Source: Hymenopus coronatus (taxonomy: Eukaryota; Arthropoda; Insecta; Mantodea; Hymenopodidae). From it: a stretch of DNA of 64,000 bases. The translations under genes were made by a program, and so were the position numbers. A model generated the notes under the pieces. The model was given only the letters and a program-made list of their open reading frames with translations. It made no database searches and had not been told where the DNA came from. Below, piece by piece: positions 45,136 through 58,487 of this stretch. Positions within the stretch are counted from its first letter, which is position 1; every line of letters begins with the position of its first letter. The stretch spans positions 91,608,827 through 91,672,826 of the forward strand of contig CM060892.1 of the NCBI GenBank assembly GCA_030762935.1, read 5' to 3'.

Positions 45136-45384
45136 TGCTTCTATCTAGTTAAGTGATATTGTGTAAGAAAGTATAAATTCAATCTTATTCACTTATGTAA
45201 GGTGCTTCTATGAGTTGAAAGACTATGATCTAAAGCAAGTTGTTCTGTAAGATACGCATTGGTAGAAACTAAATTTATGATAGCGTATTCAAAGTAATCA
45301 CCACTCGCAAATTAAACAAATACCACTTTTATTATTTTAATTGTAATATATTACTTCTACAGTTTTAATGATATGTAGTAGCAA

Positions 45385-46006
45385 GTTTGGTATCTTCCTA
45401 CGACACGACACGAAGGGTTTAAAGAAAATCCTCCCACCCCAGCTACCCTTTACATGGAACTTAGTTCGAAAATTTTGATTTTCTCAAAAATGGCTCCATT
45501 GCGATTAAAATATCGTATATTAAAGATATTTTCCTGACAAATAATATGTATATCTTGAATTTTTGGGAATAGCCTCTGAAGACTATATTTGAATGAATTT
45601 TACGGAGTTTTGCATAACTGTTAAACCGTAAGAGATAGGCAAAAGCTTTACAAAACTGTAAAGCACATTAAAACACACCATTTATGTTATATAAATTCGT
45701 GGAGTTGATCATTTTTAGATATTCCTTGTTTTTGGTATTAGCTTTAAAAAACGTATACTTTTCTCATATAGGAATTTGACAACTCCAGTTCATTAAGCAA
45801 AGGAACTTCAGTCGTATAGCAACCAGGTTTTGACTAACACTTTAACCTATGGTATTCCCTTATTTTGCTTCCACTTGTAAGGAGGCATGCAATAAGACTA
45901 TTTCTGCTAATTTTTTCTCGATTAGCATGAAGGAATTACAAGCATAAGCTTTCTAATTTGCTGCAAAGATAAAGAGAAAGGCATGTGAATGGAACAGATA
46001 AGACTT
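45385..46006 (+). mobile_element. D850 copy, left third missing, head-to-tail with the next
   Basis: It starts near 'gtttggtatcttcctacgac'. The right end 'aaagagaaaggcatgtgaat' at 45970-45989 joins the next copy within about 20 bases. Confidence 0.85.
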
Positions 46007-46832
46007 TTACTTTCTCTACACGTACTATGAACATAGTGTATAGAGAAGATAATGTGTTGCACCCAAAAATTCGAAACCGAGATTTCATCGGAAATACACG
46101 CTCCTGAATCCAGAAAAAGCATTTTTGAAAAAAGTTCCGTAAATATATGCGTGAGTGCATGTGTGTATGTGTGTGTCTGTGGACAGCTTAGCTCAAAAAC
46201 AAAAAGACGTTACGTACCAGAAAATCCCCTCACCCCAAACTATACTTTACCTGGAAAAACATTTCGAAACATTTTATTTTCTTAAAAATAGCTGTAAAGA
46301 TTTTGATTAAAATATCTTATATTTAAGATATTTACATGTCAAATAAAATTTATATCTTGAATTCTCTCGGAATAGCCTCTAAAAACCTCTTTATTCTGGA
46401 TGCTTTTATTGAATTTTGCATAACTGGTATACCGTAAGAGATACACAAAAACTTACTATACAAAACTTGTATATCACAATACAACACAAAATGTATGTGA
46501 TATACATTTTTCCTGAAGTTATCCGTTTTCGAGGTATTCGTTGATATCGACTTCAGTTTTAACATGCTTACTTTTTTCACACTGGAACTTGTCAACTTCT
46601 GGCTACACAAAGAATTGGATTTCAATCCCATAGCATCACATTTTAAAACATTTGACTACCGGTTTAGCCTAGTGTATTCCCTTATTTCCCTTCTACTTAT
46701 AAGGGAACTAATTAACAAAACGGTTTCTGCTAATGTTCTAGCATTAAATATATAGAATAATAAGCTTACTAGCAACATTTTGTTACAGAGATGTGGAGTG
46801 AGCCATATGAATGGAGCACATCAGATTTTTAT
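46003..46832 (+). mobile_element. D850 copy, full length
   Basis: Left end 'cttttactttctctacacgt', palindrome intact, TG run at about 46148-46178. About 80 bp are missing after the TG run relative to 28.7 kb. The right end is 'gtggagtgagccatatgaat'. Confidence 0.88.
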
Positions 46833-46899
46833 GTCAAATTTTTCGGTCGTTGTTAGTGTTTTAAAGGGCACGCTAATGCTTTGGAATATGGTTTAGTGT

Positions 46900-47098
46900 T
46901 TATTTGTGTTGTTTGCTGCAAGTTTAAGATGCTTTATCTGCATACGTTTGTATTTTATTTTTCGTGTTCACTCATATTATTTATTGTTTTAATACAGCTT
47001 ATTGACCTGTGTATTCCAAAAGGACTACTGTCTATGGACCCATGCGATTAAAAATATGTATACTGTATTTAAATAAATATACTTATTCATTCATATTA
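46900..47098 (+). mobile_element. 3' tail of a non-LTR retrotransposon
   Basis: 'ctatggacccatgcgattaa' (47032-47051), then AAATAAAT and 'acttattcattcat', match the tail at 18.5 kb. The sequence before 47030 may be more of the 3' UTR. No coding part is present. Confidence 0.5.
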
Positions 47099-48857
47099 GC
47101 ACCTAACCTTTTTGCAAATACTAAATATGTGAAGAACTCCAGAGTGTCCATATTAATACAATACATCGCTGTATTACAGCTTTGGTAGTGAGAAACATAA
47201 GTAACTGAATTCTGACCTCACAGTAGTCTTCTAATGCGAGTGTACAGCAGTCAAAAAGCGCGTACATGACGGCGGGCTCCATATTACATTTTTCATAAAG
47301 CTCGCATTCGAGAACGTGTTGAATAATTAATAGGTGACGTAAAACTTCCTGCCTGACAGTGTTTATTATTCTGGTAATCTTCACTATTTATGCAGTTATG
47401 TGCGTTGTTAATACAAACAAGTTGCAACGAGCTGGTTCTTCGTGTACTAATTAGTGAGGCATGTCGTTCTGCGTATTCCTGTGTTGGCGATTCAAATATA
47501 GCTCCATATTGCAAACCTCCAATTGAACGTAGAGAAAGGAAAACAAAATACCGCCAATCCATAGCAAAAGAGAATGATTTTAGTATCACAACATTTTCTA
47601 GAAATATATACTAATTGTTTAATTTCATAATCTATATTATTTATAAAATAATCATTTCGATAAATTTTCCAAAAATATTAATCTTATAACCTCGGGACTT
47701 TAATACAGAAAGCTCTATGAATATTGGTTTTCTGGAGTTATTCCGCAAAGAAACATCAGCGAACCAACATTTCGACACTATCCTGAAAATAATTTCTGTT
47801 CATAATCACTCAAAATTCAGTACTCTTTCAATGTGCATCTTTATAATATTTCTTAATTATTTTATTAAGTTATCTGTTTAACGAGATACCATCGTATACT
47901 GGCTAGTTTGTTTACACATGTGCATTCTCCTACTTTTCTCTCTTGCGGTATTCTGAACTTGTAGTTGCGAAACGGCCCTTCATACATCTATTGTAAGTGA
48001 TTTTATTGATTACGATATAAGTAAATCATTTTACTATTGCAATCAATATGTTATAGTATAAGTAGTAGTTTAAAATATTGGATGATACCTAATAAGAACA
48101 GAAGCAGACATTTCTAATACTGGTAAAAAATTCATCATTTAGGAGATGATGCAATTTTATTGCTGTTTAGGGCCCGCTTGACTTAATAATGATTTTTGGC
48201 TTTGCGGTCCTTCAAATATGTATATATTATGTAGCAAATCAGTAATTTATATTTTGAGTAGTTTCTGGGTACTTCCTTTGTCTACTATAGTTAAGTAATA
48301 GAGAAAGTGAAAATCTATATAATATAACATCTATAATTTAAAGATAGTTACACAATTGTTAGGGATACAAATTCAGATATTTCTGTTCTTGATTAAAAAC
48401 AATGTAATGGACATCACTGCGTCAATGTTTACTTCATTTGCGAACTAGCAATTTTACTTATTAAGACTAGTGTTTTTTCAGGTTTGTCAGTACCATCAAG
48501 TAGGCGAAGCATACAAGACATGCGTGTTTATTTTCCCTGATACCTTAGGTTGGAGGAGTACATTAGTGGATGGGCCTTGCTTTAACGAATGTTGTATCGG
48601 AACCGAGTTTGAATGCTTGTAGCATTGTTCATTTTGCCGCGAATTTAGACGGTGCAAAATATATCACGCATACACTATATGATTGGTTTGTGGGAAAACT
48701 GTTAGGCGTAGAGGAAAAAACAACACAGAATGAATACACATTACAATATCATTTATTAAAATACTTATATCTATACCCCTTGTACCGTTTGGTACACATT
48801 GGTTTAAATAAATTTTGTTAATTTCACCAGATACCACCGATGACGCGCATTGTAATT
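47099..48857. other. Unassigned sequence
   Basis: About 1.75 kb, the longest D850-free stretch in the right half. Overlapping frames on both strands at 47121-47614 (74-98 codons) have no motif that I know and are not alternative exons of anything visible. Another frame at 48570-48821 (+) has 83 codons, also unrecognised. Confidence 0.4.
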
Positions 48858-49194
48858 GTTTTTACTTTCTCTTGCATTCATTTATTGCTAGCCGTGATTT
48901 CAGCGGCGATATAAGTTTTGAGGTCCCAAGAGTAAAAAAAAAAAAAACATTATTACTAAAGGTCCATTTCTGTGTGTCCTTGGACGCATAGCTCTAAAAC
49001 GAAGGTATCGTTAAACACCAAATACAGTATTTATATTTAGTACATTTCAAGGATGCGACATGAAGGTTTTCAAGAAAATTCCTAACCCCAAACTAACCTT
49101 CACATGCAAAAATATTTGAAAATTTAGTTTTTCTCAAAAACAGCTCAAACGATTTGTATTGAAGTACGGTATGTTAAATATATTTACATTACAC

Positions 49195-49239
<45 letters not shown>

Positions 49240-49686
49240 TGAATTTTCTGAGAATAGCTTCTGAAGACCTTTTTATTTAGATTAAAGCTTGTTGAATTTC
49301 GCATAACTGATAAATCGCAACAAATAAACAAAAACTTTATTCACATAATTTATGTCCATATGTGTTTTACTTGTAGAATAGACAGTTTTCGAGATATTCC
49401 TTATTATTGGTTTCAATTTTGAACTACCTAACCTTTCTCAAACGGGACCATGCTAAGCGAATCGAACTTCAATTGCTTCACATAATGACCAGGTTTTAAA
49501 AGATTTGACTATCGCTTTAGCTTATGTATACACTTATTTCTTTTCTATTTACAAGAAAGCATATAATAAGACCAATTCTGCTGATGTTTATTTCAATTAG
49601 CATGACATAGATAAAAATAATCTTTTAGAAGGAAAATTTCTTTGTAGACAAACTAGAGAAAGTCATGAAACACATCATATTTTTTT
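48858..49686 (+). mobile_element. D850 copy with an internal (AT)n expansion
   Basis: The left end 'tttttactttctcttgcatt' is present but about 50 bp after it are missing. An AT run lies at 49198-49237 in the segment that reads 'aaataaaatgtatatcttg' in other copies. The right end is shortened ('agagaaagtcatgaaacaca'). Confidence 0.85.
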
Positions 49687-50239
49687 CTTTAAATTTTCTG
49701 CTTACTAAATTGCTCGCACGGGTCGTTGCATAATCTTAGGCTGCAGTGCGAGCGGTCAGTTGGTCTTCTTTGCGCAACCAGTGAATTAAGTTGTCCTTAA
49801 CAGCCACTCGAGGGACACGTTAAAATGGTTTCAATAAGTCTAATCTGTTTTATCCAATTTCAGTTTTCCTGACCGCGACTTTTGCTAGAGTTGTGCGCTA
49901 TAGGTTCAAAATGTTTGTCATTAGATTGAACTGAGCCGGTAATAGTCTGTGTGCCACAAGCGGTGGACTTAAAATCTTTATAATTAGATATATTTTCATT
50001 ACTGATGTCGGATCGGCGGGGGTGGAGGGGTGGAATGTACATATTTTATTACAAAAAATATAATTATCTAGTGCTAATCTGGGCATTTCTGGCCGTGTAA
50101 TTTGTTTCAAGCAAACAACCACCAATTTTATGGGTGAAGTATCTGTGGAATCCAAATTGTTGCGAGATCTATATACATACTACATTCAAAAAATTTCCAG
50201 AATGTACACATAACACAGAAACAGTTACCAATAGCCAAT
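49687..50239. other. Unassigned sequence
   Basis: No feature recognised. It may include the 3' flank of the mariner fossil that follows. Confidence 0.4.
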
Positions 50240-50405
50240 TTACACATTTCCTTCAAAATAGTTCCCTTCCGCAGTGACACGCTTCTGTTACGTGTGTAAA
50301 GAGACAGGAAACACTCCTGGAAGCCATTTTCAGATATAACTGCCGTAATTTATTCTGCGTTCGAAAATCTTGACGGAAACGTTTATAGTGCTCGTACACC
50401 TGAGT
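50240..50405 (-). pseudogene. Fossil C-terminus of a mariner-type transposase
   Basis: On the minus strand one frame gives ITAVISENGFQECFLSLYT (about 50351-50295). A shift by one then gives KRVTAEGNYFEGNV and a stop TAA at 50242-50240. A phenylalanine-rich 'gFQ.cf..' helix followed by '..C(V)..EGNYFEG' just before the stop is the known C-terminal pattern of mariner-family transposases. One frameshift and at least two extra stops (one at the Asn-Ala-Glu-stop-Ile position) show it is dead. The catalytic D,D,D part is not found upstream. Confidence 0.65.
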
Positions 50406-51154
50406 TCTTGTTATTCGCTGCTACACCATAAGCTTCTTGCATCATTATCAATTTCTCTGAGGAAGATTTTTTTAATGAAACAAAAACAAAACTTTTATGT
50501 TCAAACGCGTTTCGTTGTCGGCATTATGACAATACAGACACAAAAAACTGGTTGCCAAGCAAATACAACAACCATTATTAACATGAAAATGAAATGAGGA
50601 TTGTCACAAATGTTACCAACACCTAAGAATAAAATATTATTTACTTTCGTACATATTAAATAGAAAATAAACGATTCCGGGGACTTTTTGAATCTAGGGT
50701 TTCTAATTATTGTGTCATTATAGTTGTTAATGGTTTTAATGATTTAGATTTATCATTATTAAGTTTGTTTAAAACGTTATAGCTATTCAAATACGACTTT
50801 CCTTGGATTCGTGCTGCTGGACTTTAACTCGTAAAACCATTGCATTCCAGTGAAATAGTTTACGCGTAATCCATTTGTGTTGCCCGTTTGGCTTCCATTT
50901 AGGTAAACCTTGTTACCCAGTTGCAATATAATTATGCAATTCTAACACCTTGTATATCTCATGCTCATACAGTATCGTAGCTCTAAATATTCTTGTGGTA
51001 CAAGTAACCAGTCCAGTTTACAGTAATAATATTGTAATGCACGTTTACTCATTATTAACATTTTGTTAAATTACGAGTATAATAATACCTACCTGTTTAG
51101 TTTCTCAGTCATTGGAAGACATTTCTAAAACCTTGCTGAGTTATTGTCGTAACT
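50406..51154. other. Unassigned sequence
   Basis: No repeat match and no frame of note. The upstream transposase part expected here is not recognisable. Confidence 0.4.
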
Positions 51155-51975
51155 CAAAAAATCATTCACACGACCTTTTCTAGCTGATCTGCAAACAAAT
51201 GTTTCTTACAAGAGATCATTCTTTTGTACATCATGATGACCATTAGCAGAATTGTCAGGTAGTCAATAGCTAAAGCGATAGTCAAATCCTTTAAAAGCCG
51301 TTCGCAGTGCGAGACAATATAAAGTGGTTCTCTTTGCTTGTTATACGACTTTCCGTTTGAGAAAAGTTTGTGTACTTTAAAGCTGAAACCAATAACTCGG
51401 AATTTTTAAAACGGTTAACTCTACCAAAAAGTATATATGACACAAATTGTATGCTTTAGCGAGATCTACATCTTTTGTAGCAAGGTTTTGCTATCTCTTA
51501 CGGTTTACTAGTTATACAAAATTTATACTGAAATCATCCAGAATGAAGTCCTTCAGACTATATTCAGAAAATTCAAGATAAACATTTTGTTTGGCATGAA
51601 AATATCTTAAAAATATTGCATTTTAATGAAAATATTCACAGCCTTTTTTGAGGAAATAAAAATTTTCGAAAATATTCCGTATAAACGATATTTGGGTTTA
51701 GAACGATTTTCTTGAAAATCTTCGTGTCGCATTCTCGAAAGATAATGAACTTAAATACTAGGTTTGGTATTTAACCGAATTTTTGTTTTTGAGGTATGCT
51801 GCCCACAGACACGAGCATACATGGACATGATTCTAAAAATTCTCTTGTTTTTATTCAGGGGGTCCTAAAATATGTATTTCCGGTGAAATCTCGGTATCGA
51901 ATTTTTGGATGGAATACAATATCTTCTTTATCTACTATGTACATTGTGTATACCAGCTAGAGCAAGTAAAAAGGT
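51155..51975 (-). mobile_element. D850 copy, minus strand, full length
   Basis: The right end is worn ('catt cacacgaccttttctag') and the body is clear. The left end 'gctagagcaagtaaaaa' at 51956-51972 is of the AGC subfamily. The AC microsatellite is almost lost. Confidence 0.88.
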
Positions 51976-52164
51976 CCGTGTAGTCATATATATCTGAGCG
52001 ATTGGCTTATAAACACATTTGAAGTATGTGTACGAGGTATACTAAGGTGGGCGTTGTATTCTTATTAAAAATAGTTTCACATAAACATGAAAATAATAGT
52101 GTTAAAACTAAAATGTATTTATTGCAAATTACAGCCCTGCAATATAAAACATAATCGTATTCCT

Positions 52165-52407
52165 CACGTTGCTGTGTTAAACCCTATCTTTTACACCTAT
52201 ATTACAGTATCACATTTCTGTGTTAAACCCTATCTTTTACACCTATATTACAGTATCACATTTCTGTGTTAAACCCTATCTTTTACACCTATATTACAGT
52301 ATCACATTTCTGTGTTAAACCCTATCTTTTACACCTATATTACAGTATCACATTTCTGTGTTAAACCCTATCTTTTACACCTATATTACAGTATCACATT
52401 TCTGTGT
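52165..52407. repeat. Tandem repeat, 46-bp unit, 5.3 copies
   Basis: Units start at 52165, 52211, 52257, 52303 and 52349, with a 13-base partial at 52395. The unit begins CACATTTCTGTGTTAAACCC, and the first unit differs at 3 positions. The other units are identical, so the array expanded recently or is kept homogeneous. The 46-bp unit is not a multiple of three and contains stops. Confidence 0.97.
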
Positions 52408-53435
52408 CACTGAAATACCACCTTTAATCATATCTGTAATTAGAAAACAAAGTGGCAGACATTACACATGTTCAGTGGCTACAGCCAAACCTTTCCTATT
52501 ATGAATCACGTGAAATGCTTTACTATTCAAAACATAATTATTATAAAACAGAAACAAAAACCAGAAATATATAAAAGCATAGCAAAAGTCATTATGAAAT
52601 GCATGAGGAATAAACGGATAATGATATAAAGAAAAACTTAAATGCATTGGGAAGCCAATATTTAGGAGAACAAAATTAAAGTTATTATGCCAGCCATTAA
52701 TTACCATTTTGCTGCTGGCTTTGTTATTCATATTCATAAATGTAATATTATTTAACATCTTTAAGAAATGGACTTATTGAGGTTAAGTTTTAGGTTCGTT
52801 TATTTAAAAATGTTGCAGATGAATGTAATAGAAACTTACAGAAAATGTGTTTATAAATATTCAAGATAATGACACATTTAACATTCTAAACAGAATAAAA
52901 TAAGAACATTACTTCTGTTGATTGTGTTAAATGTTGGAAATACTTTTTAAATTTGTAATAGAATGAGATAAAATAATACAATATACTCGACAGTTTTAAT
53001 GTGATCACATGCTTTATTACATTCTGTGACACAGAACTGTGCCAGTGTAATACAGGCCTTACTTTGCCACACTACGTCCTCTCCTTTCTCATGCCTACTC
53101 TGCACCAACTTAGCTGCTGCCTTTATCAATTAGCATAGCATACAAACACAAAATAAGACGCAATCTCTGTTGTTAAAACAAACTTCTGGAACTCGAAAAG
53201 TTCTGAATGTTATCTCAATATGGAGATAAGTTTAATGCTAAATAAGGCTCCATTGATATTCAAGAGAAGTTGAAATAAATTACAACCGCACGAAACAAGG
53301 GTAGAAATTGCATACAGAACATGAACAAAAGAAAATTTCATGAGATTAAAGTTAATAAAGGAAGGCGCCGACAAGCCATAGCAGCGAATATTATCAAGAG
53401 GAGGTTCTTTTAACTTTAAATACAGATTAGGACTG
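52408..53435. other. Unassigned sequence
   Basis: AT-rich. Frames of 60 and 98 codons on the minus strand lack motifs. Confidence 0.4.
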
Positions 53436-54106
53436 TGTTACTTTCTTTACGCGTACTCCACCCATAATTTTATACCCATATTTAACCGGAAATACACGCT
53501 TTAGGGTCCCCTGTATAAAAAAAGCATTCTTAGAAAAATGTTTGTCTGTGTGTATAACGCAAAAAATAAAAAGTCCGTAAAATATCAAACTTGGTATTTA
53601 AGTTTAAAATCTTTCAAGAATACTCAAGAAAGATTCTGAAGAAAATCGCCTCATCCCAAATTATTCTTTATATGGGGAAAATTTCGAAAATTTTCATTTT
53701 CTGAAATATGCTTCCAACGGTTTTCATTAAAATATGGCATATTAAATGTATTTACATGACAAATAAAATGTATATTTTTAATTTTGTGGAAACAGCCTTG
53801 TTCTGGATGGATTTTGCTGAATTTTGCATAACTGATAAATCGTAATAGATACACAAAAATTTACTACACAAAAAATGAAGATCTCGTTAAAACACACAAT
53901 TTATGACATATGCATTTTTTTCATGGAGTTGACCATATTTCAGAAATTTCTTATTATTGGTTTCAGTTTTAAAGCACTCATACACTTGACAACTCCTAGC
54001 AATGCGGGACGGAAGTTTTGAAAGATTGGATTATTGCTTAAATCTAGGTATTCCTTTATTTCTTTTCCACTTAAAGTATGAAAGAAATAAGACCATTTCT
54101 GCTAAT
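53436..54106 (+). mobile_element. D850 copy, right end cut by the next copy
   Basis: The left end 'gttactttctttacgcgtac' has a deletion of the palindrome's second arm. It runs to 'gaccatttctgctaatgtg' and is then fused to the middle-left part of another copy. Confidence 0.85.
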
Positions 54107-54935
54107 GTGTTTCACCCAAAAATGTAATATATAGATTTCGCTGTAAATATATGTTTTGAGGTCCCACGAGTCCAAAAAAGCATCTTTTGAAATAGGCCAG
54201 CGCGCGCGCGCGCGCGTGTGTGTATATGTGGGAAAAACATATATCTAAAACTAAAAGCCCATTAAACACCAACATTGGTATTTCAGTTAAGAATTTTCCA
54301 AGGATACAACACGAAGAGTTTCGAGAGAATCCCCGCAACCCAACCTACCATTTCAATGGAAAAAAAATTAAAACTTTGCTTTTCTCAAAAATGGTGTAAC
54401 GTTTTATTAAATTGTCCTATATTAAAGATATGTACCTAATAAATAAAATGTAAACCTTAATAATACTGTAGACCTGTTCTATCTGGATGAATTTTGACGA
54501 AATCCATAAGTAATAGACAAAAACTTACTGAACAAAAGAATGTGAAGTTCGTTAAAACACACAGTTTATTATATACAAACATATATTTTTGTTATAGAGT
54601 TGGCCGTTTCTGAGATACTTCTTTTATTCATTTCAGTTTTAAGCACAAATATTTCTCAAACAGGAAATCAGCTTTCGTTTCATATCTCCTTTTAAAAGAG
54701 AACTGAATTTCAATTGCTTCACATATCGACAGTTTTTAAAAACATTTGGTAATCTCTTTAGTCTAGCTGTTCCCCTATTTCTCTTCTGCTTAGAATGAAA
54801 CAAGTAATAAGACAATTTATACTAATGTTTATCTCGAATAATATGATACAGATAAAATAATAATCTTTTGTAAGAAAAGTTGGTTTGCAGAATAAGTAGA
54901 GAAAGTCATGTAATGAAACACATCTGATATTTATT
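54107..54935 (+). mobile_element. D850 copy, left end missing
   Basis: It starts at 'tttcacccaaaaatgtaata'. The alternating purine-pyrimidine run at 54196-54220 is GC-type then TG-type. The right end is 'gtagagaaagtcatgtaatg' at 54896-54915. Confidence 0.85.
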
Positions 54936-56348
54936 AGAGTTAAATTTTTACATAACTGCGAGAAATAAATGTTATAAAACTAAAAATATAACCTAAATTT
55001 TAATGCAAATGAACATTCTTATAAGTCACTTAGCACTAAGAACACGCCTGTCTAAAACAGGCCGTAAGTCAGTAATATTTGATTACGTATGTTGTACGTT
55101 AGTAGTAGATATTTTTCATCCAAAACAACAAAAGAAAACAATCGCGTCTAGTGCAATCTTTTAGAAATGCAGTAAGTTGCTATTTTATAGCCAACAATTA
55201 TCCTAAAACACACGAGAGCCCAAAAAATCCAATTATGCTAAGGGGGAGCATTTCCAGACTTCTACAGACCTCATGAATTTGTAAAGCAATTTAGTGCTTA
55301 TTCTGCAATTGGCGTCTATCTTTGCGATACTATTCTGTGACTTTGTGTGACATGCAGAGGTTGTTTTTCTTTCTTTTTTTTTTTTTTTTTTTTTCATACA
55401 ATGACATTTTAGATGATTGGAGAAAAAATATCCTTTCAGAAAATTTAGAGAAGAATAAATCTGTGTATAGTGACAAAATCAAACGATCAATGATCATACA
55501 GTGATTGATGAGTGACACTTCAGTAATTGAAATGGGTTAATGGCAAACAAACAACTAAAAACATAGAGCCTGCAGAAATGAAATATTTACGATTTATGGC
55601 AGGATACACTTTAATGATAAAAACAAAATGAAGATATTCGCAACGAATTGCAATAATTTATTCTCACAAATAAAACAGAAGAATATAGAAGACAATGGTA
55701 TGAGTATGTCTGTAGTGTGAATAGAATGTACTGGAAAATGTTTGTGTTACCGACCGAGAAACGGAAAAAGAAACCAGAGACTTCCACGGAAGAAATGTCT
55801 AACATCTATAATTGGGGCCGGAAGTAGTTCATAAATATTTCATCCCTGAAACCGAAGAAGATTATGGCAAGCATGTACTTAGGCCTTTTATAAGTTAAAA
55901 TTAAATGAAATTAGAGCATTATTCATCATTGTCCTTTGATTAGTTCACAAACTTGATAAGTTTGAGAAAATTGTGAACTTCATTGAATGTCAACACCTTT
56001 TGTTGCATATTTCTAAACATTTAAATATACTTTCAATGATTTTATAGAGTGGATGAATGCATATATTCATTATTTTAGCGCAAAGAAATCCATCATCTAA
56101 TAATTTACAGTCCGAGAGATGCAAGAGCACTATGGAAAGCTCTTGCATTCTAAGAACTACTTCCCCTTTAAGCCAAGGACTGTAGAAGCCCTTACATTTG
56201 ATGTATATACACTGCGTGTTCTGAAATCTCCGCTCTCCAGTAAGTTCACAACTGATTAGCTGAAATGCTCTCTAAGGGTGTGTTTAGACAGATTGGAAAC
56301 ACCAAACGTAAATAGCGAAAATATTGAACAGTGTCTTAGAAATAAGGA
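54936..56348. other. Unassigned sequence
   Basis: A T-rich run lies at 55373-55394. A 10-bp inverted repeat, ATGCAAGAGC (56117-56126) with GCTCTTGCAT (56137-56146), is noted. No coding signal. Confidence 0.4.
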
Positions 56349-57176
56349 AATCTGATACATTACACTCGCAGGACTTTCCATAGCTGTTTTACATACAAAT
56401 TTCTTTTAAAAGGTTATTTTTCTTTCTACAGCGTGCTAATCGATATAAGCATTAGTTGAATGCTCTTATTACTTGTTCCGGATAAGTAAAATGGAACTAA
56501 TGGAATGAGTAAAATGTTTTAAAAGCTGTTTCTGTGGGATTGACACTGGAATCTGTTTCATTGCTTGGCCAGGAGGAATACGAAGGAACACGGGCATCTT
56601 CCTCTCTGACAAAAGTATCAGTTTTTAAAATTGAAACCAAAACAGGGAATATCTCGGAAGCAGTTGCCTCCTCAACAAACATGTAAGGGATAAAAATTGT
56701 GAGCTTTCACGACATCTACATTGTTGTGTCTCTTACGATTTACTAGTTATGTAAAAGTCATTCGGAATGAAAGCGCTTCAACGGATATTCCCAGGAAATT
56801 CGAGTTATATATTTTATTTTCCATCTAAGTATTTTAATCAAGATCATTAGTAATTTTTTAAAAAATCAAAATTTCTAATTTTTTCAATAAAAAGAGTAGC
56901 TTGAGGTGGGGATGTTCTTGAAAATATTTGTGTCGCATCCTTGAGAGATACAAAACTTAAATACTACATTTGGCATTTAATGGACTTACCTTTTCAAGTT
57001 ATTCTGTCCACAGAAGAGAAAGAGACGCACACACTGACCTTTTTCTAAGAATTTTTTTTTTTTTTTGCTCCAGAGGGTCTCATAACATGTATTTACGGTA
57101 TTCAAATTTGAGTGGAATACAATATCTTCTCTATCTACTATGTACGTTGTACATATGTGCTAAACAAGGTAAAAAG
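56349..57176 (-). mobile_element. D850 copy, minus strand, full length
   Basis: The right end 'tctgatacattacactcgca' and the left end 'gctaaacaaggtaaaaa' are both decayed. The body is clear ('aatatctcggaagcagttgc', 'ttgaaaatatttgtgtcgca'). The AC segment is short. Confidence 0.85.
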
Positions 57177-57244
57177 CTGGTTATTATTCATAATGGCAAT
57201 AATTTGCTGAGTAAAATATGATGAACAATAATAATACTAAATAT

Positions 57245-57425
57245 TTATACTTCTCAGCGGCTTCGTGGCACTCGTCTCTCACATGGGAGGCCTAGGCTCA
57301 ATCCCAGGTGACTGCATGTAGTATATGTAATGGACGAAGCGGATTTTATGGCCCTCCGATTTCCCTCTACTATTGATTTCACACATTTCTCCATCACTGG
57401 GCTTTGGAAATGATTTTAGATTAAG
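57245..57425 (+). mobile_element. SINE family B, worn copy
   Basis: The head is 'ctcgtctctcacatgggagg' and 'ctcaatcccagg' (worn B box), then 'gtaatggacgaagcggattt' and 'ctccatcactgggc'. The A box is barely visible. Confidence 0.55.
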
Positions 57426-58485
57426 TTAACTTCTAGTATATTGGTACATAGTTTACAAGTAAGCGTTACCGAGTTGTGCTACAGCTATGAGAGGGCACAA
57501 AAGTAAGTATACAGTTCTGTAGTATATGTAACTTTTTATTTACTAAAGTATAAATATCTTGACATAAATAATGAATCTATATTGTGGAAGATGAAATGAT
57601 CAGTTTCGTGTACATCAGTTTCATGATTTACTTGCGTGGCAACAATTTAAATTTATTACAGTATATTTTCTGAATGTGTGAAATACAAAAATATTCTGTT
57701 ACATTTTATACTTTCAGAACAGGCTATACATATGCCGATCACTTGCTTAGACTGAATGAACGGTAGTGTTTGGGGAAAGCAAGGCCCCAGTGAACCCCTT
57801 GCGACAGAAATTATTTTCCAGGCAAATTGCAACCAAATCGCAACAGTGTCCTAAGCTTTATCACCCCCCCCTTCCTATCATCCATTTCGGCTTCATTTCA
57901 TAATATTTACTTCTTCGCTTTCATACTAAGCAGTGGGTTAATCTCCCAGGCCTATATACTCTATACATCCAGTCCTCAACAAGAGGATAACAAGATTTTA
58001 GCCCAGACTTTAAGTTCAAAGTCCTGAGAGGTTTAAGTAATCCAGATGAGGAGGGTAAGCAGGTGAAAAAGAACAATATTTTCCAAAGCAATAATATACT
58101 TTGAGACTACTTTCATTATATCCATATATAGGTAGATCATCTTCTTCCACTACATGCCTTGGACTACAACCCATTCTGAATCCAAACTGCTGATTCCATA
58201 GTATCCTCTATCTGTTTCCTCTTCCCTTGTGGGTTATAATTTGAAACTGTCTTGGGTATACTGTTGCTCTGCATTCTGTCCAAATGTCATTTATAATTTG
58301 GTTCATATGTTTTTAGTCAGCTATTTCATTATTCGTGGATGTTTATAAAAGTCTCTTTTTCCATTTCTGTTACAAATCTCAGCAACCTCATTTCTGCTGG
58401 TTGAGTCTGCTCTTGCCTTATTTTTAATGTTCTTAACGTTCCAGTTGTGGAGTTTTAATTTCTTTGTCTTTCCGTGTATCCCTAC
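57426..58485. other. Unassigned sequence
   Basis: A pyrimidine-rich stretch at 57860-58000 could be another worn SINE body, but I cannot assign it. The rest shows nothing. Confidence 0.35.
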
Positions 58486-58487
58486 TT

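Noticed and set aside
47121..47614. Overlapping frames of 74-98 codons on both strands
   Set aside because: No recognisable domain, no splice context and no repeat support. Compatible with chance.
54196..54220. GC/TG alternating run as a regulatory Z-DNA site
   Set aside because: It is simply the D850 microsatellite in a GC-type variant of this copy.
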